Shown here: positions 37,133 through 43,768 of the stretch, one piece after another
How the letters are laid out: each line of letters opens with the position of its first letter
Numbering within the stretch: the first letter of the stretch is position 1
The notes under the pieces: generated by a model
Database searches by the model: none
The model's input: only the letters and a program-made list of their open reading frames with translations
Told to the model about the DNA's origin: nothing
Program-made: the position numbers and the translations under genes
Source: an uncultured Peptococcaceae bacterium
Lineage (GTDB): Bacteria; Bacillota; Peptococcia; Peptococcales; Peptococcaceae
DNA: 64,000 nt
NCBI GenBank assembly: GCA_910585405.1
Contig: CAJUDO010000002.1
Location: 124,001-188,000 of the forward strand
Direction of reading: 5' to 3'

Positions 37133-38275
37133 ATGCCAGTCATCACAGTAGCACAGCGGGAAGCCTATGAATCGGCGGAGATTTCTGTCTCTGCCGATTC
37201 CGGCTGTCAGCTGTATTATACCATTGATGGCTCGGAGCCAACGGCTGAGAACACTGCCATAAATTCTAACACCCTGCACCTGGAGCCGACAGGCCAAGAT
37301 GAGACAATTTTATTAAAGGTGATTGCCACCAAAGGCGATAAAAAATCAGAAGCAGCCAGCACTACACTCCCTTTCCGACGGGAACGTCAGGTAACGCTGC
37401 AGGTTAGTCGGGAAGCTGCCCGTTATGACAATGACGACAATGTCCTTGTCGCGGTCAATGCCGATGATGCAGAGATTTTATACACCATAGACTATCTGGA
37501 CAACCAGAAACAGGGCACCATCCGGGATGTCAGAACGGGTATATCTATAACGGAAAACATTGGCCTGCCATTCAGTCAGTATGCAAATGGCGGCACACTG
37601 GTGCTGCAGGCAATCGCCATAGTAGATGGAGTGGTTGCCTCTCCAGCGGCTCGCTTAGACTTTGCTTTTGCCGCAAAAAATGATAATGCCTTTGTAGTGG
37701 ACGGTATCAGCTATAGTCTGTTCGATGATGCTCTGCAGGCTATTGAAGATAGCACAGAAAATATTTTATATCTGCAAAAGGATGTGGAGCTGGGCAGTGA
37801 TGTGTTGTTCCCCAACAAGGCCATCACCATCGCATCTACCGGCTCTGGCCTGCAATACCGTTTTCATGCAGACAGCATACAGCTACAGCAGGATATCACT
37901 TTCTGCAATCTGCAATATGATATCGGCAATCTGTATGCCAACGGGCACAATATAACGCTCACGGAGGATGTGACAGCACCTTTTTCGTTATTAGGACATC
38001 GTATATTTGCCGGCTGCCCTTATGCAGAAGGAGTACCGTTCATAACAACTGCAGAGTTGGTTGAGCTAACTATCGGCGGTAATGGCAACTACACTATTTA
38101 CGGCAGCGGCGCAGTGGGCACAAGCCTTACAGGCAATGTCCGCATTACTGCCAACGGCATCACCGGCAAGGCGGCCCGGGCTATCTGGGGCAGTACAGTA
38201 AATGGTACCGTTGTCTTAAATGAAACAGAATTGAACGACAATATACAAGTAGAACTGGGGGGTGACGGTCAGTGA
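37133..38275 (+). CDS. Surface module with CHB_HEX_C domain, in frame with the upstream gene
   Basis: A 380-residue reading frame whose first domain (PVITVAQ, LYYTIDGSEPT) is a chitobiase/beta-hexosaminidase C-terminal-type beta domain, followed by a second similar unit (EILYTID) and beta-helix-like sequence. It has no signal peptide and a poor ribosome-binding site. It is in the same frame as the SLH/FMN gene, separated by one TGA and seven sense codons. It may be the cut-off C-terminus of that protein, a readthrough extension, or a coupled separate protein. Its stop overlaps the hydrogenase start (GTGA). Confidence 0.65.
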   Translation: MPVITVAQREAYESAEISVSADSGCQLYYTIDGSEPTAENTAINSNTLHLEPTGQDETILLKVIATKGDKKSEAASTTLPFRRERQVTLQVSREAARYDNDDNVLVAVNADDAEILYTIDYLDNQKQGTIRDVRTGISITENIGLPFSQYANGGTLVLQAIAIVDGVVASPAARLDFAFAAKNDNAFVVDGISYSLFDDALQAIEDSTENILYLQKDVELGSDVLFPNKAITIASTGSGLQYRFHADSIQLQQDITFCNLQYDIGNLYANGHNITLTEDVTAPFSLLGHRIFAGCPYAEGVPFITTAELVELTIGGNGNYTIYGSGAVGTSLTGNVRITANGITGKAARAIWGSTVNGTVVLNETELNDNIQVELGGDGQ

Positions 38276-39654
38276 AAACAGATAATGCAAAAAACCATAC
38301 AGAAAAAAGCTTGTGTACAACTATGTCCCGCCGCACCTTTTTAAAATCAGCAGCCTTTGGAGCGGCAGCCTTTACTGCAGCGGCAGCTATGGAACAGCCC
38401 TTGCTGGCCGCCACCGTAGGTCAGAGTGCAGCTGCCTTTGGCAATGGAGCCATTCAGTTCCATCCCGAAAGCTGCATCGGCTGTGGAAAATGCGTGGAAG
38501 CCTGTACCAGCCAGGGATTGAATGTGTTGGAACTGTTCGCGGGAAAATCCAGCAGTGATGACTTGAATGACTGTATTGGCTGTGGTCAGTGTACCAGGGT
38601 TTGTCCTGCCAGAGCGCTCACTGAACAGGATGGGCTTACAGCAGTGCAAACGGCGCTGAATTCCGACCGTACAATCGTCTGGCAATTCGCCCCCTCAGTA
38701 CAGCACATTGCCGGCGAGCTTTTCGGCCTGCCATCCGGACAGGATGTATCGGCAAAGCTGGCGGCAGCAGTACACCTGCTGGGCGGTATTGCCTACCGTA
38801 CTGATTGCGGAGCCGATTTTACCATTATGGAGGAAGCAGCAGAGTTGGTGGAACGGCTGCAGCATGGAGGCCCATTGCCGCTAATCACATCCTGCTGCCC
38901 CGGTTGGATCAATTATGCCCAGCAGAATCATCCTGATTTGATTGATCAAAATATTTCCAGCTGTAAATCGCCGATGGAAATGCTGGCGGCACTGGTAAAG
39001 CAGAAGCACACAGACTGCTATCATGTAGCGGTAATGCCCTGTACCGCAAAAAAAATAGAGGCAAGTCGCACCGTGATGCAGAATGCGGTAGATCAGGTGC
39101 TGACTGTTCGCGAGTTTGGTCGTCTGCTGGAAGCGAGACATATCAATCTAGCTGTACTGCAAGACGACAGCTTCGATGTACTGTTTGATGAAAACAGCGG
39201 CGCCGGACGCATTTTTGGCGTTACCGGCGGTGTGATGGAGGCTGCTTTGCGCACAGCTTATCAAATGCTGACGGGAAAACCGCTGCAGCAGGCAGAAATT
39301 TCTGCACTGCGAGGCAACGAAGGTGTGCGGACAGCCGAAGTGCAAATTCATAACCAGATTATTCGGGTGGCCATTGTCAATGGCATTGCCAATGCAGAAA
39401 CCGTGTTGCCAAATATGCAGCAGTATCATTTCATTGAGGTAATGGCCTGCCCCGGTGGTTGTGCTGGAGGGGGCGGAACACCATCGGTAAGCGGTACAGT
39501 AATGGCCCGCCAGAATGGAATGTATGCCGCTGACCGCATCAGTAAAATACGCCGTTCCCATGAGAATACCGACGTACAAAAATGGTATGAAGAAAAATCA
39601 CTACAGCCCGGTAGCGCAGATATTCTGCATGTGAAATACAAAACCAACTTATAA
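38272..39654 (+). CDS. Tat-exported [FeFe]-hydrogenase
   Basis: A 460-residue single-subunit hydrogenase. The N-terminus has a twin-arginine signal, SRRTFLK (Arg20-21), then an alanine-rich hydrophobic stretch. Two [4Fe-4S] ferredoxin motifs follow (Cys68/71/74/78 and Cys101/104/107/111). All three H-cluster motifs are intact: TSCCPGW (206-212), MPCTAKKIE (255-263) and MACPGGCAGGGGTP (391-404), with ligands Cys209, 257, 393 and 397. It should oxidise or evolve H2 outside the cytoplasm. GTG start, coupled to the preceding ORF. Maturases HydEFG are not in the window. Confidence 0.92.
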   Translation: MKTDNAKNHTEKSLCTTMSRRTFLKSAAFGAAAFTAAAAMEQPLLAATVGQSAAAFGNGAIQFHPESCIGCGKCVEACTSQGLNVLELFAGKSSSDDLNDCIGCGQCTRVCPARALTEQDGLTAVQTALNSDRTIVWQFAPSVQHIAGELFGLPSGQDVSAKLAAAVHLLGGIAYRTDCGADFTIMEEAAELVERLQHGGPLPLITSCCPGWINYAQQNHPDLIDQNISSCKSPMEMLAALVKQKHTDCYHVAVMPCTAKKIEASRTVMQNAVDQVLTVREFGRLLEARHINLAVLQDDSFDVLFDENSGAGRIFGVTGGVMEAALRTAYQMLTGKPLQQAEISALRGNEGVRTAEVQIHNQIIRVAIVNGIANAETVLPNMQQYHFIEVMACPGGCAGGGGTPSVSGTVMARQNGMYAADRISKIRRSHENTDVQKWYEEKSLQPGSADILHVKYKTNL

Positions 39655-39787
39655 CCCAATTTTCTGAAATATTTTCCGCCCTCAATATTTTTATAAATAT
39701 ATTTCAGGCCATCAAAGCATTTAACAAATTAAAAATATCCTTTTTCTCGTCATGAAATACCCCTATATCTCACCAAACAAAAAATGG

Positions 39788-39827
39788 CCCCATATCAGGC
39801 ACACTCAAAATTGTGCCTGATATGGGG
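39788..39827 (-). terminator. Terminator of ung
   Basis: A perfect 16-base stem (39788-39803 with 39812-39827). It lies between the convergent hydrogenase and ung genes. A diverged copy is at 31073-31121. Confidence 0.85.
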
Positions 39828-39871
39828 CTGTATTCTTACTTCATCTTTGCATTTCTAATTTCATTCTCTTT

Positions 39872-40549
39872 TTAAATATTCGGAATCTGCCAGTCAATCG
39901 GCGTTTTTCCCATCTGCTCCAACAGCGCGTTGGCACGGCTAAAAGGTTTGCTCCCGAAAAAGCCATTGTATGCTGACAACGGGCTGGGATGCACCGATTC
40001 AATAATATGATGCCGCGACGTGTCAATGTATTTTTTCTTGCTGCGGGCATTCCCACCCCACAAAATGAAAATCACCGGATCCTCCCGCTCATTCAACACT
40101 TGAATCACACGGTCGGTAAATATTTCCCAGCCAATTTTCTGATGAGAATTGGCTCTGTTAGCAATTACTGTAAGGGAAGTGTTCAGCAGCAAAACACCCT
40201 GGTCAGCCCAAGATTTCAAATATCCGTTGTTTGGGATATAGCAGCCCAAATCATCCTGCAGTTCTTTGTAAATATTGAGCAAAGACGGCGGTATTGCCAC
40301 GCCAGGCTGTACAGAAAAACTCAGCCCATGGGCCTGCTGCGGACCGTGATAAGGGTCCTGTCCCAAAATCACGACCTTCACATCAGGATAATCCGTATAG
40401 TGCAATGCATTGAAAATGTCATACATATCAGGATAAATTGTTTTCGTTCTGTATTCCTCCGCCAGAAATTTACGCAATTTTTGATAATATTCCTTCTCAA
40501 ATTCTTCGTTCAAATAGTTTGCCCAAGTGTTTTTTAAGATCTCTGCCAT
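39872..40549 (-). CDS. ung: Uracil-DNA glycosylase
   Basis: A 225-residue family 1 enzyme that removes uracil from DNA in base excision repair. The catalytic loop GQDPYHG (Asp65, His68) and the minor-groove loop HPSPLSAYNGFFG are intact. GGAGG lies seven bases before ATG 40549; the longer reading frame to 40639 has no support. Its last codons and terminator are duplicated at 31073-31192, on the other side of the flavin/hydrogenase block. Confidence 0.96.
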   Translation of the reverse strand: MAEILKNTWANYLNEEFEKEYYQKLRKFLAEEYRTKTIYPDMYDIFNALHYTDYPDVKVVILGQDPYHGPQQAHGLSFSVQPGVAIPPSLLNIYKELQDDLGCYIPNNGYLKSWADQGVLLLNTSLTVIANRANSHQKIGWEIFTDRVIQVLNEREDPVIFILWGGNARSKKKYIDTSRHHIIESVHPSPLSAYNGFFGSKPFSRANALLEQMGKTPIDWQIPNI

Positions 40550-40707
40550 GTCCGTCCCTCCAGAACTTCCTTTGTGAATTGCAAGCCTTCGTTCATTTGA
40601 AATAACTATATCACAATTTTTCAGCTCTGTCATCCACAATAAAAATTTCTTGAGTTTCCACAGTTTTTATATGCGAAAAAAATCGCAAATGTTTCACGTG
40701 AAACATT

Positions 40708-40827
40708 TTAAGAAACGGTAACAAAAATTTTTGTATCCTCTAATTTCTGCCGAGAATGCGCAAGCAAGAAGTTCATTCCCAACCGTTTTCTTCGCTGCAG
40801 TTTGAAGATTACAGAATCATACAGCAT
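40708..40827 (-). CDS. Small ORF of 39 residues behind a structured leader
   Basis: A 39-codon basic ORF (MLYDSVIFKLQRRKRLGMNF at the start) with AGAGGTG seven bases before its ATG. The Shine-Dalgarno lies inside the 13-base stem described in the next entry. I do not recognise the protein; a faint likeness of its second half to Spo0E-type small proteins is not convincing. It lies between the ABC transporter operon and ung on the same strand. Confidence 0.4.
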   Translation of the reverse strand: MLYDSVIFKLQRRKRLGMNFLLAHSRQKLEDTKIFVTVS

Positions 40828-40928
40828 AAAAATACACCTCTCTTCCATAACCCGCACCTGCCTGCCAGGAGAATACTTTACTTCGCCTGACAAAAGGAAC
40901 GTTGTTCAAAGAAACGAGGTGTATTTTT
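40828..40928 (-). promoter_or_regulatory. Structured RNA leader that masks a Shine-Dalgarno
   Basis: A perfect 13-base stem (AAAAATACACCTC at 40828-40840 with 40916-40928) closes a 75-base interior that has a further TGTCAGG/CCTGGCA hairpin. On the minus strand the 3' arm of the stem contains the GAGGTG site of the 39-codon ORF. No known riboswitch class was recognised. Confidence 0.5.
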
Positions 40929-40974
40929 TATCGGCAATTTTCCTACCGCATCTTCTCTTGAAGGCTCTGTTCAA

Positions 40975-41814
40975 CTACAAATTTAATTTCTTTCTCATCA
41001 GCCATACCGTCGCGGCAAAGCAGACAATACATTGTACCACTGTAAAGGTTATATCAATCCACATCATTACATTATATATATTCCAGAAATCATAGGATGT
41101 AACGGTATGCATCAAATCAAGTCCAAACAGTTGGAAAAGCATTGTTTCAATTAAACTGAATCCCCAGTTCAACAAGAAAAACAGTACCACTGCAATCACC
41201 ACACGATGCTTGTTGAACTGCTCCATTTGTGCGATCATGATACTCAAGTATACCAGCAATACAAAGGCTACCATATTACTGAAGCCGCTCAAGCCAGTGG
41301 AAATGATATATCCTAAAGGATGCCATTCCGCCCATGTATATTGTATCGCCTGCCAAACATCATGCCATTCCACTGTCATCCAATTAATATTTAACAACAC
41401 ACTGGGTGCTCCAATAATCACAGCAGACAAGCCCATTATAACGGTGCCGAACAAAATCCACAAAATCCCAGCCAGCAGCTTGCTGCTCAATAGCTGCACA
41501 TGAGTAACTGGCAGTGTAAACATCAAATACCCTTCATCTCCAATCAGACTCTTGTTGAACCGCTGGATAACAATCATTGCCGTCAAAACCACAATCGCCA
41601 CACATAAGCAGAAAAACAGTAAAAACACAAAGCCACTGAAGATCTCAGAATGTCTCGCATTTGTTGCTACATTTTCAAATATCCCTGTATTCGTATGAAT
41701 CCAACTGGTTAGCGTAAAGCTGCATACGGCCGCCACCAACAATGTCCCGATATATAACGGCAATAACGTACGTGCCGATGCTTTCATCTCGTATTTCAAT
41801 AATTTTCCTAGCAT
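40975..41814 (-). CDS. ABC transporter permease (ABC-2 type)
   Basis: A 279-residue membrane protein with six hydrophobic segments and an N-terminal LLKYEMKASARTLLP, typical of the permeases paired with YtrA-regulated ATPases. It overlaps the ATPase gene by seven bases. The substrate is unknown; similar systems respond to cell-envelope stress or peptide antibiotics. Confidence 0.82.
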   Translation of the reverse strand: MLGKLLKYEMKASARTLLPLYIGTLLVAAVCSFTLTSWIHTNTGIFENVATNARHSEIFSGFVFLLFFCLCVAIVVLTAMIVIQRFNKSLIGDEGYLMFTLPVTHVQLLSSKLLAGILWILFGTVIMGLSAVIIGAPSVLLNINWMTVEWHDVWQAIQYTWAEWHPLGYIISTGLSGFSNMVAFVLLVYLSIMIAQMEQFNKHRVVIAVVLFFLLNWGFSLIETMLFQLFGLDLMHTVTSYDFWNIYNVMMWIDITFTVVQCIVCFAATVWLMRKKLNL

Positions 41815-42506
41815 TTGAATACCTCCCGAAACAAACTATCAATGGATTTGCCATATTCAGCTCGAATATCATCTACTGCACCCTGCAGCACAATTCTACC
41901 ATTTTGTAAAAATAACACTTCATCCAATACTTTTTCAATATCTGTAATCAAATGCGTAGAAATCAAAATAGAGCTATCCTCTGCATAATTTTTAAGAATC
42001 GTCTGCAGGATATAATCCCGTGCAGCCGGATCCACACCGGCAATAGGTTCGTCCAACACATACAGCTTTGCACGCCGCGCCATAATCAGTACCAGCTGTA
42101 CCTTCTCTAGTGTCCCCTTGGATAGGGTTTTCAATCGCGCTGTCTTTTCAATATTCAGGCTTTGCAGCATATCTTCCGCCCGTTTGCGGTCAAAATCAGC
42201 ATAAAAATCCTCAAACAGCTTGAATGCATCTTCTACCTTCATCCAATCACTAAGATAATTGCGGTCGGGCAGATAAGAAATTATTTTTTTGCTGGCAACA
42301 CCGGGCGCCTGCCCCTCTATACGCACCGCCCCTGATGTGGGCTGCAGCAAATCATTTATAATTTTAATCGTTGTAGATTTTCCGCTGCCATTGGGTCCCA
42401 GCAAGCCATAAATCTTCCCCGGCTCTATGGTAAAGCTCACATCATCCAGCACTTTTTTGCTGCCATAGTTCTTCGTCACAAGTTCAAACTCCACTAATGC
42501 TGCCAT
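41808..42506 (-). CDS. ABC transporter ATP-binding protein
   Basis: A 232-residue ATPase with Walker A GPNGSGKS, the signature variant LSKGTLEKVQL, Walker B LYVLDEP, and the switch histidine in STHL. It is the middle gene of a regulator-ATPase-permease operon, overlapping both neighbours. The start is ATG 42506 with GAGGAG ten bases upstream, inside the regulator gene. Confidence 0.93.
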   Translation of the reverse strand: MAALVEFELVTKNYGSKKVLDDVSFTIEPGKIYGLLGPNGSGKSTTIKIINDLLQPTSGAVRIEGQAPGVASKKIISYLPDRNYLSDWMKVEDAFKLFEDFYADFDRKRAEDMLQSLNIEKTARLKTLSKGTLEKVQLVLIMARRAKLYVLDEPIAGVDPAARDYILQTILKNYAEDSSILISTHLITDIEKVLDEVLFLQNGRIVLQGAVDDIRAEYGKSIDSLFREVFKC

Positions 42507-42870
42507 CTTCAACCAACTCCTCAAAATAACTGTCTAACAATTCTTTTATTTCTCTTTTCCCATAGCCCAACTGCTGCAATTTTTCAAATAGCTCGCTGAT
42601 ACGCATATCTGCCAGTTCCTTGCGTAATTTCCCGATGAGCTCTGTGTCTTCCGTCACATATCGGCCGGTGGTACGCACCGTATATACCAGCTTCTCCCAT
42701 TCCAGCTGGCTCAACGCTTTCTGCATCGTATTGGGATTGACACCGTACTCTACAGCCAAATCCCGCACCGACGGTAGCTTATCACCGGATTTTAGTCGCC
42801 CCGACACTATTTGTAGCTTGATCATATCGATCAGTTGCAAATAAATCGGTGTATTGGCCTCGAATTCCAT
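42484..42870 (-). CDS. GntR-family regulator, YtrA subfamily
   Basis: A 128-residue regulator with an N-terminal winged helix (PIYLQLIDMIKLQIVSGRLK, then LPSVRDLAVEYGVNPNTMQ) and the short C-terminal dimerisation helices of the YtrA group, without an effector domain. It starts the operon and probably represses it. ATG 42870 has AGAGGTG upstream. Confidence 0.92.
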   Translation of the reverse strand: MEFEANTPIYLQLIDMIKLQIVSGRLKSGDKLPSVRDLAVEYGVNPNTMQKALSQLEWEKLVYTVRTTGRYVTEDTELIGKLRKELADMRISELFEKLQQLGYGKREIKELLDSYFEELVEDGSISGV

Positions 42871-43038
42871 GCGAAACACCTCTTTTTGTTATATTGTACT
42901 ACTACACTAATACAATATAACAATTACCTCTATTTGTCAAGCAAAAACAAGAAAAAATATTCGATTTGTGTGGAGACTACCATATCATGTCATAACATTA
43001 CCAAAACATATACTATGCCATGTATATTTCTATATAAA

Positions 43039-43078
43039 AAAGCCGCCATGCATATCACACACTTCACATGGCGGCTTT
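43039..43078 (-). terminator. Terminator of veg
   Basis: A twelve-base perfect stem (AAAGCCGCCATG / CATGGCGGCTTT) followed by T residues on the minus strand. Confidence 0.9.
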
Positions 43079-43085
43079 CACTACA

Positions 43086-43361
43086 CTAATTCTGGTTTAC
43101 GACCAGACGATAATCTTTTCCATCCCGATTCACAATTAACACTACATTTCCTGTCAATAAGTCCACATAACTAAATGACATTTTTCGCTCTACTGATTGT
43201 TCTTCCACTCGTACCACAAACAGATTAGAGTATGTACCCTCCAAAACACCGGAGCGCTCGATATACCGACGCCGGCCGCTATTTGCTTTCAGCTTTACAT
43301 CACTGCCTACAAACTGAGATAATGCCTCCTGTACTTTGGAAACTTTCTTTTTGCCTGACAA
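43086..43361 (-). CDS. veg: Veg family protein
   Basis: A 91-residue small beta-barrel protein of the Veg family, in Bacillus subtilis linked to biofilm regulation. The conserved core NSGRRRYIERSGVLEGTYSN is followed by the beta-strand FVVRV. The likely start is the TTG at 43361, which has GAGGGTG six bases upstream; the longer frame has no such site. Confidence 0.85.
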   Translation of the reverse strand: MSGKKKVSKVQEALSQFVGSDVKLKANSGRRRYIERSGVLEGTYSNLFVVRVEEQSVERKMSFSYVDLLTGNVVLIVNRDGKDYRLVVNQN

Positions 43362-43768
43362 GTGTATCACCCTCTTCAAAAATATAATCACTCTGCTTTT
43401 GTTTTATATTATAGCGAATAAATAGGATTTTGTCAAACGTAAAATATATAATTATACATAGTATATCTATATGTGTCAATATGTTTTTATAATATTTTTT
43501 GAAAATTATACTAAATTGCAATATCAAATAGAACAGAAAGAAAATATTCAGAAAATGAACGGAAACCAAAGATTTTTACGTAACAAACAGAAATAAATTG
43601 AGACAAATATAATTTGGAGTAGTGCTGACTTTGCTGTACAAAAATAAAAACAGGGATATAAATTTCTTTCAGAATAATGTATAATGAAAAAAATATTTCA
43701 CAAAACAACGCATTTATATTACAGAATAAAAATTCATTTTTCAGATTTCGAAACGGAGGATACAACCT
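43362..43768. other. AT-rich intergenic region
   Basis: About 400 bases, very AT-rich. It holds the veg promoter on one side and that of the ubiquitin-SLH gene on the other. A TATAAT at 43680-43685 points towards the latter but lacks a good -35. No RNA gene is seen. Confidence 0.45.

Noticed and set aside
38881..39579. Long antisense frames in the hydrogenase gene
   Set aside because: The plus-strand gene has intact catalytic motifs; the antisense frames have no known domains.
40708..40827. Spo0E-like phosphatase
   Set aside because: The characteristic SxxLD motif is not cleanly present (the ORF reads SRQKLED), and the match is too weak to name.
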